Origin: Thermoplasmata archaeon
GTDB taxonomy: Archaea > Thermoplasmatota > E2 > UBA9212
Length of the DNA stretch: 5,917 bases
Assembly (NCBI GenBank): GCA_013329495.1
Contig: DUKC01000076.1
Location: forward strand, 1-5,917
Direction: 5' to 3'
In this document: piece by piece, positions 1-5,478 of the stretch
Numbering within the stretch: the first letter of the stretch is position 1
How the letters are laid out: every line of letters starts with the position of its first letter
The notes under the pieces: model-generated
Databases searched by the model: none
What the model saw: only the letters and a program-made list of their open reading frames with translations
Told to the model about the DNA's origin: nothing
Program-made: the position numbers and the translations under genes

Positions 1-90
1 ATTAGCACGCGAGTGAGCGCCCTCGCCTCGCCAAAATTGTCTCGGCAAATTTAAGTTGCCTATATTCTTTTGCACGTATGTATGTTTCAT
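1..90 (-). CDS. possible 5' end of an unknown gene running off the left edge
   Basis: An ATG at 90-88 on the minus strand opens a frame with no stop for 30 codons to the window edge, beginning MKHTYVQKNIGNLNLP. The frame is too short for openness to mean much by chance. What raises it above noise is its context: GGGAGA (104-99) sits 8 bases before the ATG, and a CTATATGC box (minus strand, about 130-137) lies about 26 bases before the start of the implied short leader. It would be the next gene on the same strand as the regulator, after that gene's T-rich terminator. I do not recognise the protein, and the last part is G/C-rich and unlike the neighbouring DNA. It could equally be non-coding. 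Confidence 0.3.
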   Translation of the reverse strand, partial: MKHTYVQKNIGNLNLPRQFWRGEGAHSRAN

Positions 91-98
91 TGTCCAGT

Positions 99-138
99 TC
101 TCCCGATATGTATCAATACATACACGTATGCATATAGG
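99..138 (-). promoter_or_regulatory. possible promoter, operator and RBS of the left-edge ORF
   Basis: Read on the minus strand, CTATATGC (about 137-130) is a weak TATA-like box. It is followed by the inverted repeat TATGTAT-CA-ATACATA (107-122) and then by GGGAGA (104-99), 8 bases from the ATG at 90. A start of transcription about 26 bases past the TATA-like box would fall near 108, so the inverted repeat would cover the stretch where RNA polymerase binds, a typical place for a repressor. The positions are seen; the roles are inferred. Confidence 0.3.
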
Positions 139-154
139 CTCACAAATATTTTTA

Positions 155-171
155 GCTAAAAAAGAGCAAAA
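155..171 (-). terminator. oligo-T terminator of the Lrp-type gene
   Basis: On the minus strand, 82-98 bases past the regulator's stop codon, the sequence reads TTTTGCTCTTTTTTAGC. Archaeal transcription commonly stops at such T-rich tracts without needing a hairpin. A 6-bp inverted repeat (GTACTT-TTGG-AAGTAC, 173-188) lies just before it and could help. No other T-tract of this size occurs between the stop codon and position 150. Confidence 0.4.
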
Positions 172-252
172 TGTACTTTTGGAAGTACTGCTGCAACCAA
201 AGCTGTCATCCGATTATAAATGAAATGGGGAGTTCTCAAGTAATTTTATAAA

Positions 253-678
253 TCAGATCTCTTTCAATTTTTCGGTTATTATTGCCGGACAAATTTTCTT
301 CATGCCCTCTACTTTGCCAATTTTTTGTAAGAAGTAGGCTAGGTCCGCAGTATTTTTTGTCCATATTCCAGTCATTATCATGTGGTCTCCGGTGGATGTA
401 GCTACATATCTTATTTCCTTAAATTCGGTTAGCCTTTTGGCTATTTCTAAAAATTTTGACGGCTCTACGTCAAATCCTACGATGCTGACTATATTAAAAC
501 CGAGCTTAACAGGATCAACGATGATGGTGTATCCTTTGATAACTCCTTTATCTTCCAAGTTCCTGACCCTTTTTCTTATCGTGGCTTCGCTTGTTCTCAT
601 CCTTTTTGCGATATCCGTAAAAGATATTCTTGCGTTTTGCCTCAATATTTCGACTATCTCAAGATCTTTTTTATCCAT
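253..678 (-). CDS. Lrp/AsnC-family transcriptional regulator
   Basis: A 141-residue one-component DNA-binding regulator of the Lrp/AsnC (feast/famine) family. Residues 1-50 form the AsnC-type winged helix-turn-helix: DLEIVEILRQNARISF, then IAKRMRTSEATIRKRVRNLE as turn and recognition helix, ending GVIKGY. Residues about 63-138 form the RAM ligand-binding and oligomerisation domain, with its conserved turn TGDH at 96-99. The length is normal for the family. The ATG at 678 is chosen because it is the first ATG in frame; an 18-residue extension would need a TTG at 732 and would run through the TATA box. The palindromic box TATTTAAATA (701-710) is centred about 27 bases before this ATG, so the mRNA is probably leaderless. 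Divergent to the oxidative-stress operon with 113 bases between, it is the natural candidate to control that operon and itself. The effector is unknown; redox, iron or an amino acid are all possible. Confidence 0.93.
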   Translation of the reverse strand: MDKKDLEIVEILRQNARISFTDIAKRMRTSEATIRKRVRNLEDKGVIKGYTIIVDPVKLGFNIVSIVGFDVEPSKFLEIAKRLTEFKEIRYVATSTGDHMIMTGIWTKNTADLAYFLQKIGKVEGMKKICPAIITEKLKEI

Positions 679-699
679 GATGGTGATATTCTCGTATAA

Positions 700-711
700 A
701 TATTTAAATAT
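700..711 (-). promoter_or_regulatory. TATA box of the Lrp-type gene
   Basis: The perfect 12-base palindrome ATATTTAAATAT contains an archaeal TATA box. Its centre lies about 27 bases from the A of the ATG at 678, the usual TATA-to-start distance in archaea, implying transcription from the start codon itself. There is no convincing Shine-Dalgarno site before that ATG, which fits a leaderless message. Being symmetric, the box could also serve weakly in the other direction. Confidence 0.6.
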
Positions 712-737
712 ATTTGACGATTTTCGAACCAAATTCT

Positions 738-770
738 TTTATATACGTATCCATATGTGTCCATTAGATT
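738..770 (+). promoter_or_regulatory. main promoter of the oxidative/nitrosative stress operon
   Basis: TTTATATA at 738-745 matches the archaeal TATA consensus (TTTAWATA) exactly. Transcription would begin around 767, giving a leader of about 25 bases that carries the AGGAGG site at 777-782. The segment between box and start, ACGTATCCATAT (745-756), contains the palindromes TACGTA and CATATG and overlaps the last base of the box, so it is a good place for a repressor such as the divergent Lrp-type protein. A near copy of this 12-mer lies at 124-135. Confidence 0.6.
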
Positions 771-776
771 AAAAAT

Positions 777-782
777 AGGAGG
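777..782 (+). promoter_or_regulatory. ribosome binding site of the Dps-like gene
   Basis: AGGAGG, a full core match to the 3' end of 16S rRNA, stands 9 bases before the ATG at 792. It decides the start against a second in-frame ATG at 822, which has only a weak GTGGAA before it. Confidence 0.8.
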
Positions 783-791
783 CAGATAAAA

Positions 792-1280
792 ATGGGATCA
801 AAGGGAAGAGAAATAGTGGAAATGAATGTGAGTAAACTCATAGAGTTTCTCAACAAGGCTTTTGCAGACGAATGGCTGGCATACTACCAGTACTGGATAG
901 GTACAAAAGTAGTAAAGGGGCCGATGAGAGGTGCTGTTGAAGCCGAACTCGAAGAGCATGCGGAAGAAGAGCTTGAACACGCCGAAGATCTGGCGGAGAG
1001 GATCATACAACTCGGTGGAACACCGCTACTCAAACCGGAGGAGTGGTACAAAATGACAAATTGCGGATACGATTCTCCAAAAGATCCATCCATAAAAAAG
1101 ATCCTTGAACAGAACATAAAAGGAGAGCAGTGCGCCATTGAAGTTTATAAAAAGCTACTCGACGCGATTCGAGACAAAGATCCGATCACCTACCACATAA
1201 TTGTAGAAATCCTTGAGGACGAGGTAAGGCATGAAGAAGACCTCCAGGCGCTCTTGGAGGATTTAGGGCGAAAAAGGTGA
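792..1280 (+). CDS. Dps-like protein (DPSL, thioferritin) of the ferritin-like superfamily
   Basis: A 162-residue four-helix ferritin-like protein, expected to form a cytoplasmic 12-subunit cage that oxidises Fe(II) with H2O2 and stores the iron. Likely di-iron ligands are visible in order: E27 (DEWLAYYQYW), E60-x-x-H63, E112 (GEQCA) and E144-x-x-H147. Cys91 (TNCGY) and Cys114, two residues after the ligand E112, match the cysteine pair near the metal site that defines archaeal and anaerobe DPSL proteins and separates them from classic Dps (metal site between subunits) and from haem bacterioferritin. First gene of the operon, 3 bases before superoxide reductase, whose product H2O2 is the DPSL oxidant. 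Family assignment rests on motif spacing; annotation pipelines may call it bacterioferritin or simply ferritin-like. Confidence 0.88.
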   Translation: MGSKGREIVEMNVSKLIEFLNKAFADEWLAYYQYWIGTKVVKGPMRGAVEAELEEHAEEELEHAEDLAERIIQLGGTPLLKPEEWYKMTNCGYDSPKDPSIKKILEQNIKGEQCAIEVYKKLLDAIRDKDPITYHIIVEILEDEVRHEEDLQALLEDLGRKR

Positions 1281-1283
1281 AAA

Positions 1284-1643
1284 ATGAATTTTGGAGAAAT
1301 ACTAAAAGGCAAAGAAGCTGAAGGAAAAGAGAAGCATGTCCCAGTTATCGAAGTGGATAAAGGACGTGGTGAAAAAGGCGCGGATATCATTCGAGTGATC
1401 GTTGGAAAAGATGTTCCACATCCAAACACGACGGAACACCACATCTGCTGGATAGAATTGTACGGTGTGAAGAAAGATGGACAGGTAGTTGAAATAGGAA
1501 GAGCTAATTTTGCACCCGTTTATACCAATCCAAACGTCAGATTTCAGGTACCTGTTGGAGAATTTAAGGCATTCTATGCTCTAGAATATTGTAATATTCA
1601 CGGAGTTTGGGAGAACTGCATAAGAGTTGAAGGAGGGGAATAA
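1284..1643 (+). CDS. sor: superoxide reductase (one-iron desulfoferrodoxin / neelaredoxin)
   Basis: Reduces superoxide to hydrogen peroxide in the cytoplasm with electrons usually supplied by rubredoxin, and so detoxifies without making O2 as superoxide dismutase would. The 119 residues hold the whole active site: H18 in EKHVP, H46 and H52 in HPNTTEHH, C103 and H106 in YCNIHG, giving the four-histidine one-cysteine iron centre, plus the catalytic pair E16-K17. There is no N-terminal desulforedoxin domain with four cysteines, so this is the one-iron (class II, neelaredoxin) type, similar in length to the Pyrococcus enzyme. Its ribosome binding site (AGGTGA, 1275-1280) overlaps the stop codon of the preceding gene, which indicates translational coupling. 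Its likely electron donor is encoded two genes downstream. Confidence 0.96.
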   Translation: MNFGEILKGKEAEGKEKHVPVIEVDKGRGEKGADIIRVIVGKDVPHPNTTEHHICWIELYGVKKDGQVVEIGRANFAPVYTNPNVRFQVPVGEFKAFYALEYCNIHGVWENCIRVEGGE

Positions 1644-1644
1644 T

Positions 1645-2145
1645 ATGTTAAGCGAACAAATGAAGGAAGTGTTGAATAATCAGATCAATAAAGAGATCTA
1701 TTCGGCATATCTCTATATGTCCATGTCTGCCCACAGCACATTTGCTGGACTGAATGGATTTGCCAACTGGTTTATGGTTCAATACCAGGAGGAGATGACA
1801 CATGCAATGAAAATTTACAAGTACATCAATGACCAGGGCGAAAAAGTAAAGCTCATGGCCATTACACAGCCTCCAACAGACTTTGATTCTCCTCTGGACA
1901 TGTTTGAAAAGACTCTGAAGCATGAGAAGTTCGTTACAAAGTCTATAAACGAGCTGGTTGACCTTTCTATCAAGGAAAACGATCATGCCACGAACATTTT
2001 TCTTCAATGGTTTGTAACAGAGCAGATTGAAGAAGAATCAAATGACAACGAGATCATTGCCAAGCTAAAACTTGTTGGTGAAGGGGGTAATGGATTGTTC
2101 ATGATCGACAAAGAACTTGCACAGAGGGTCTTCACTTCATCATGA
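1645..2145 (+). CDS. ftn: ferritin (FtnA-type, non-haem)
   Basis: Iron-storage protein of 166 residues that assembles into a 24-subunit cytoplasmic cage, oxidises Fe(II) and stores it as mineral. The ferroxidase residues fall at the same numbers as in E. coli FtnA: E17, Y24, E50, H53, E94, Q127 and E130, within NKEIYSAYLY, QEEMTHA and FLQWFVTEQIEEE. The C-terminal helix (LFMIDKELAQR) is also conserved. There is no sign of the haem-binding methionine pattern of bacterioferritin. The ATG at 1645 is chosen because AGGAGGGG (1631-1638) lies just upstream; a longer frame would begin at a TTG (1627) inside the previous gene. It starts one base after the stop codon of superoxide reductase. With the Dps-like gene it gives the operon two iron-storage cages of different families. 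Confidence 0.96.
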   Translation: MLSEQMKEVLNNQINKEIYSAYLYMSMSAHSTFAGLNGFANWFMVQYQEEMTHAMKIYKYINDQGEKVKLMAITQPPTDFDSPLDMFEKTLKHEKFVTKSINELVDLSIKENDHATNIFLQWFVTEQIEEESNDNEIIAKLKLVGEGGNGLFMIDKELAQRVFTSS

Positions 2146-2169
2146 ATGATCGAATAAAAGGAATGGAAA

Positions 2170-2868
2170 ATGGATCCAAAAACCTTCCATAAAGTTAGCT
2201 ACGGATTGTATGTAGTTAGCTCGAAAATGGGTGAGAAATTCAACGGACAGATCGCCAATACAGTAACCCAGGTAACATCAGATCCCCCAAAGATAGCGGT
2301 GGTCATAAACAAGCAGAATTTGACCAGCGACTTTATACGGGAGAGCAATGTTTTCACCGTCTCGATCCTATCAAAAACATCTCCTATGAAATTCATAGGT
2401 CATTTCGGCTTCAAATCGGGTAGAGAACTGGATAAATTTGAGGGTATGGGGTATAAAGTTGGCGTGACCGGTGCCCCGATAATCACAGAAAACACGATAG
2501 CCTACCTGGAGGCCGAGGTTGTCGATAGTTTAGACGTCGGTACGCACACCATTTTCATCGGAAAGGTGGTTGAGGCCGAGATCGTCGGCGAGTACAAGGA
2601 GCCCATGACGTGCGCATATTACCACGAGGTAAAACGCGGTAAGTTGCCAAAGAGTGCTCCAACGTATATAAAAGAAGAAGTAAAAGAAATAAAGGAGGTT
2701 GTAAAAATGGATAAATATGTGTGTTTGGTTTGTGGATATGTGTATGATCCCGAAAAAGGAGATCCTGATTCCGGAATAAAATCGGGAACACCTTTCGAAG
2801 AACTACCAGAAGATTGGGTATGCCCGATTTGTGGCGCTGGCAAAGATGAATTTAAAAAGGAAGAATAA
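2170..2868 (+). CDS. hrb: flavin reductase-rubredoxin fusion (high-molecular-weight rubredoxin)
   Basis: An electron carrier of 232 residues. Residues 1-155 are an FMN-binding split-barrel flavin reductase domain, with the family's opening [32 protein letters not shown] and [13 protein letters not shown]. Residues 157-179 are a charged Lys/Glu linker. Residues 180-232 are a complete rubredoxin with C185-x2-C188 and C218-x2-C221 separated by the normal 29 residues. The same architecture is the Hrb protein of Moorella, which passes electrons from NADH to the flavodiiron protein FprA; fprA is two genes downstream here. In this operon it could also supply superoxide reductase. The electron source in this archaeon (NADH, ferredoxin or F420H2) cannot be told from the sequence. 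Start at 2170 is supported by AAGGA (2158-2162). The linker contains a second start signal, listed separately. Confidence 0.93.
   Translation: MDPKTFHKVSYGLYVVSSKMGEKFNGQIANTVTQVTSDPPKIAVVINKQNLTSDFIRESNVFTVSILSKTSPMKFIGHFGFKSGRELDKFEGMGYKVGVTGAPIITENTIAYLEAEVVDSLDVGTHTIFIGKVVEAEIVGEYKEPMTCAYYHEVKRGKLPKSAPTYIKEEVKEIKEVVKMDKYVCLVCGYVYDPEKGDPDSGIKSGTPFEELPEDWVCPICGAGKDEFKKEE
2665..2699 (+). promoter_or_regulatory. internal ribosome binding site (and possible TATA box) inside the hrb linker
   Basis: AAGGAGGT at 2692-2699 is a near-perfect complement to the 16S rRNA tail, stronger than the site of the full-length gene (AAGGA). It ends 7 bases before an in-frame ATG at 2707. A TATA-like TATATAAAA lies at 2665-2673, about 35-42 bases before that ATG, so a separate transcript is conceivable but much less certain than the ribosome site. 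All of it falls within codons for the Lys/Glu-rich linker. Confidence 0.6.
2707..2868 (+). CDS. rubredoxin, possible separate product from an internal start
   Basis: Translation from the internal ATG (residue 180 of the fusion) would give a free rubredoxin of 53 residues, the standard length for this family, beginning [15 protein letters not shown]. It has the full Fe(Cys)4 site as two C-x2-C pairs, the aromatic core (Y187-type Tyr, W in PEDWVCP) and GDPDSGI. The ATG lies exactly at the domain boundary and has its own AAGGAGGT at ideal spacing, as an independent gene would. A free rubredoxin would be a mobile donor to superoxide reductase, while the fused copy could serve FprA. That both forms are made is inferred. 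The alternative is a recent fusion of two adjacent genes in which the old start signal survives only as linker codons. Confidence 0.5.
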   Translation: MDKYVCLVCGYVYDPEKGDPDSGIKSGTPFEELPEDWVCPICGAGKDEFKKEE

Positions 2869-2916
2869 AAATGGCTGAAAAATTGGATATGTTCTGTTAC
2901 CAGTGTTCCCAGACTG
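2854..2916 (+). repeat. hrb-hcp junction, source copy of a dispersed direct repeat
   Basis: This stretch (end of hrb, hcp ribosome site, first 15 codons of hcp) recurs at 5404-5478. Bases 2854-2882 match 5404-5432 with two differences, and 2889-2916 match 5451-5478 without any. Between the two blocks the second copy is 12 bases longer. Confidence 0.9.
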
Positions 2917-4187
2917 CAGGAGGAACAGGCTGCACGGTAAGAGGAGTATGCGGGAAGCTACCAACGGTTGCTCGCCTGCAGGATAACCTGATATTCGCCA
3001 TAAAGGGGATATCTGCTTATCTGTATCATGCAAGAGAGCTCGGATATGTAGATGGTGAAATAGATGCTTTCTTAGAGAGATCTTTTTATTCCACATTCAC
3101 CAACGTCAACTTTGATGCAGAAGACTTTGTTAAACTGGCCATTGAGGCTGGCGAGATGAATGTAAGGACGATGAAACTTCTCAAAAAAGCGCATATTGAA
3201 ACCTATGGAGAACCTGAACCTGCGAAAGTGCAAACAGGAACTGTCAGGGGGCATGGAATCATCGTAACTGGTCACAGTTTAAAGGCTCTTGGGGAGCTGC
3301 TCAAGCAAACTGAAGGGACGGGCATAAATGTTTACACACACTCAGAACTCCTGCCTGCCCACGGCTATCCGGGCCTTAAAAAATATAAACACCTGGTCGG
3401 CAATCTGGGTAAAGCGTGGTTTGACCAGAAAGAGCTCTTCTCAAAGTGCCCTGTGGCTATACTTGGAACCTCAAATTGTGTTCTGATGCCCAGGGAGGAG
3501 TATAGAGCTAGGATGTTTACAACGGGGCCTATAAAATTGCCTGATGTGCAGCACATTGCCGGATACGATTATACGCCAGTGATAGAGAAAGCAAGATCGC
3601 TGCCAGAACTCGAGGAGAAACCTGGAGATGTCGTATTAACCACGGGATTTTCCACATCTACCGTTCTATCATTGAAGGATAAGATCAAAGAACTGGTCGA
3701 AGCGGGAAAAATCCGCCACTTCTTCCTAGTGGGAGGATGTGATTCGCCCCTTAGAAAGGCTGAATATTACCGAGAATTTGTCCAGCAACTGCCACAAGAT
3801 ACAGTTGTCATAACTCTTGCCTGTGGCAAATTCAGGATCAATAATTTGGATCTGGGTGATATTGAAGGCATTCCAAGATTGATTGACGTTGGACAGTGCA
3901 ATGATTCAATTGTTGCCATAGAAATTGCTGAGGGGCTTGCAGAGCTGTTTGGTGTGGGTATAAATGAACTCCCTCTCACCATAGTCTTAAGTTGGATGGA
4001 ACAAAAAGCCGTCGCTATCCTTTGGAGCCTCCTCTCACTCGGGGTCAAAGGCATATATCTTGGACCCATACTTCCTGCCTGGGTAAATGATGATATTCTA
4101 AATGTGCTCAAAGATAACTATGATCTACGAATGATAGGCAACCCAGAGGATGATTTGAAAGAGATGCTGAATGGTCGATTACCATGA
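2871..4187 (+). CDS. hcp: hybrid cluster protein (Hcp; hydroxylamine / NO reductase), class III
   Basis: A cytoplasmic iron-sulphur enzyme of 438 residues, annotated as hydroxylamine reductase; in E. coli the family acts as a high-affinity NO reductase. C9-x2-C12-x8-C21-x5-C27 binds the [4Fe-4S] cluster. The hybrid 4Fe-2S-2O cluster ligands are all present: H135, E159, C203, C290 (the persulphide cysteine), C318, C343 and E377, with K379 in SWMEQKA. Their spacing closely follows H244, E268, C312, C406, C434, C459 and E494 of the Desulfovibrio protein. It is about 110 residues shorter than class I enzymes because the helical region between the N-terminal cysteines and H135 is reduced, which is the class III form found in archaea and thermophiles. 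It starts two bases after the hrb stop with AAGGAAG (2857-2863) and overlaps fprA by four bases, so all three are translated as a unit. A relic of a second copy of its 5' end lies at 5404-5478. Confidence 0.96.
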   Translation: MAEKLDMFCYQCSQTAGGTGCTVRGVCGKLPTVARLQDNLIFAIKGISAYLYHARELGYVDGEIDAFLERSFYSTFTNVNFDAEDFVKLAIEAGEMNVRTMKLLKKAHIETYGEPEPAKVQTGTVRGHGIIVTGHSLKALGELLKQTEGTGINVYTHSELLPAHGYPGLKKYKHLVGNLGKAWFDQKELFSKCPVAILGTSNCVLMPREEYRARMFTTGPIKLPDVQHIAGYDYTPVIEKARSLPELEEKPGDVVLTTGFSTSTVLSLKDKIKELVEAGKIRHFFLVGGCDSPLRKAEYYREFVQQLPQDTVVITLACGKFRINNLDLGDIEGIPRLIDVGQCNDSIVAIEIAEGLAELFGVGINELPLTIVLSWMEQKAVAILWSLLSLGVKGIYLGPILPAWVNDDILNVLKDNYDLRMIGNPEDDLKEMLNGRLP

Positions 4188-5389
4188 AACCCAGACAGAT
4201 CAAGCCAGATATCTATTCGGTTGGAGCAATAGATTGGGATAGAAGGTTATTTGATGAACTCATACCGCTCCCGGATGGAACAAGTTACAACTCTTATTTG
4301 ATAAAGTGTGAAAAAACAGCCTTGATAGATACCATAGACCCAACTATGACCCATGTGTTGATAAAAAATCTTAATAAACTAGGGGTAGATGGCATAGACT
4401 ACATCATTGCCAATCACGCCGAGCAGGATCATTCAGGATCGTTGCAATCCATATTAAAGTTATATCCAGAATCCAGGATCGTCACCAATCCAAAATGTAG
4501 AGACCTGCTCATGGATTTATTTTTGATACCTGAGGACAGATTCGTGATTGTGAATGATAGGGATACTTTATCCTTGGATGACAAGACACTTGAATTTATC
4601 TATGCGCCATGGATTCATTGGCCAGAGACTATGTTAACTTACCTAAAAGAGGATAAGATACTCTTCCCCTGTGATTTCCTCGGTTCTCATCTGGCGACCA
4701 GTGATCTCTTCGTGACCGATGAGGCCAGAGTGTATGAAGCAGCCAAGAGATACTATGCAGAAATCATGATGCCTTTCAGGACAATCATCAAGAAGAACTT
4801 GGAAAAGATAAAAGATCTGGAGATAGAAATAATCGCACCAAGTCATGGTCCTGCCTATGCTGAACCAGAATTTATTTTGAGTGCTTATAGAGACTGGGTT
4901 TCTGATGAAGTAAAAAATGAGGTAGTCATCCCTTATATCTCGATGCACGGTAGCACAAAAGAGATGATAGATTACTTCGTGAACGCCCTGATCGAGAAAG
5001 GCATAACTGTAAAACAGTTCAATTTGACCAAAACTGATATTGGGAAACTGGCGATGGCATTGGTAGATGCTGCCACAATCGTAATTGGTTCACCAACGGT
5101 TCTGGTTGGTCCACATCCAAACGTCATCTATGCAACCTATCTTGCAAATGTTCTTAAACCGAAACTGAAATTTGCATCCCTTATAGGATCCTATGGCTGG
5201 GGAGGCAGGATGGTAGAGCAGATTACCGGGATGATGTCCAATCTAAAGGTGGAGCTACTCGAACCCGTTGTGATCAAAGGATTTCCTAAAGAGAAAGATT
5301 TCAAAGCATTGGACAGATTAGTAGATGAAATACTTAAAAAACACGAAGAGCACAATATCCTGAATAAAGAGGTTAGAGGTTTAAAATAG
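4184..5389 (+). CDS. fprA: A-type flavoprotein / flavodiiron protein (F420H2 oxidase type)
   Basis: Reduces O2 to water and/or NO to N2O, protecting anaerobes; in methanogens FprA takes electrons from F420H2, in Moorella from the rubredoxin protein Hrb. Of its 401 residues, about 1-245 form a metallo-beta-lactamase-like domain with the full di-iron site: H78-x-E80-x-D82-H83, H145 (IHWPETM), D164 and H221 (SHGP). Residues 248-390 form a flavodoxin domain with the FMN phosphate loop SMHGSTKEM and the loops [12 protein letters not shown] and GSYGWGG. Length and order match the core class A type with no extra C-terminal rubredoxin or flavin reductase, consistent with those partners being encoded in hrb. 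The ATG overlaps the hcp stop (ATGA). O2 versus NO preference cannot be read from the sequence. No T-rich terminator follows; the DNA beyond is a rearranged relic. Confidence 0.96.
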   Translation: MKPRQIKPDIYSVGAIDWDRRLFDELIPLPDGTSYNSYLIKCEKTALIDTIDPTMTHVLIKNLNKLGVDGIDYIIANHAEQDHSGSLQSILKLYPESRIVTNPKCRDLLMDLFLIPEDRFVIVNDRDTLSLDDKTLEFIYAPWIHWPETMLTYLKEDKILFPCDFLGSHLATSDLFVTDEARVYEAAKRYYAEIMMPFRTIIKKNLEKIKDLEIEIIAPSHGPAYAEPEFILSAYRDWVSDEVKNEVVIPYISMHGSTKEMIDYFVNALIEKGITVKQFNLTKTDIGKLAMALVDAATIVIGSPTVLVGPHPNVIYATYLANVLKPKLKFASLIGSYGWGGRMVEQITGMMSNLKVELLEPVVIKGFPKEKDFKALDRLVDEILKKHEEHNILNKEVRGLK

Positions 5390-5403
5390 CAAAATAAAAG
5401 ATA

Positions 5404-5478
5404 AAAAAGGCAGAATAAAAATGGGTGAAAAAGAGAGACTGAATAGCTAGATGTTCTGTTACCAGTGTTCCCAGACTG
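5404..5478 (+). repeat. second, degenerate copy of the hrb-hcp junction
   Basis: Direct repeat of 2854-2916 lying 15 bases after the fprA stop codon. It contains two conserved blocks (29 bases with two mismatches, 28 bases identical) around a replaced middle (18 bases at 5433-5450 in place of six). Likeness to hcp stops abruptly at 5478/2916. Confidence 0.9.
5421..5478 (+). pseudogene. relic of the 5' end of a second hcp gene
   Basis: In the hcp frame the copy reads MGEKERLNS, a TAG stop (5448-5450), then MFCYQCSQT, which is residues 7-15 of Hcp and includes the first two cluster cysteines. After 5478 the frame leaves hcp and ends at TAA (5528-5530). Nothing functional can be made. The ribosome site before the ATG is also copied but altered (AAGGCAG for AAGGAAG). 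It shows that a second hcp, or a duplication of the hrb-hcp junction, once lay downstream of fprA and was destroyed when transposase DNA joined it. Confidence 0.8.

Larger units (their letters stand above)
1..252. other. non-coding stretch left of the Lrp-type gene
   Basis: Apart from the possible left-edge gene and the T-rich terminator, this stretch holds several small symmetric elements: GCGAG/CTCGC arms (9-13 and 22-26), TATGTAT-CA-ATACATA (107-122), the perfect palindrome TTTTTAGCTAAAAA (149-162) and GTACTT-TTGG-AAGTAC (173-188). CACGTATG occurs at both 73-80 and 123-130. No RNA gene is recognisable. Confidence 0.5.

Noticed and set aside
149..162. Perfect palindrome TTTTTAGCTAAAAA as an operator
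   Set aside because: It is mostly T/A runs and overlaps the probable terminator, which explains it adequately.
173..188. GTACTT-TTGG-AAGTAC hairpin as a separate regulatory RNA element
   Set aside because: Only six base pairs, A/T-rich and unsupported by neighbouring structure; at most it assists the terminator beside it.
679..732. 18-residue N-terminal extension of the regulator from a TTG at 732
   Set aside because: TTG start, no ribosome site, and it would cover the TATA box; the AsnC family begins naturally at the ATG at 678.
380..772. Plus-strand open frame across the regulator gene
   Set aside because: It is antisense to the Lrp-type gene, has no ribosome site or recognisable protein, and would run through both promoters.
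781..796. Likeness between GGCAGATAAAAATGGG before the Dps-like gene and GGCAGAATAAAAATGGG at 5409-5425
   Set aside because: Both are A-rich leaders around a start codon; the latter is better explained as a copy of the hrb-hcp junction, with a longer match.
1627..1644. Upstream TTG start for ferritin
   Set aside because: The ATG at 1645 has AGGAGGGG before it, and ferroxidase residues then match FtnA numbering exactly.
2555..2843. Minus-strand frames across hrb
   Set aside because: They are antisense shadows of a well-supported gene and show no protein family features.
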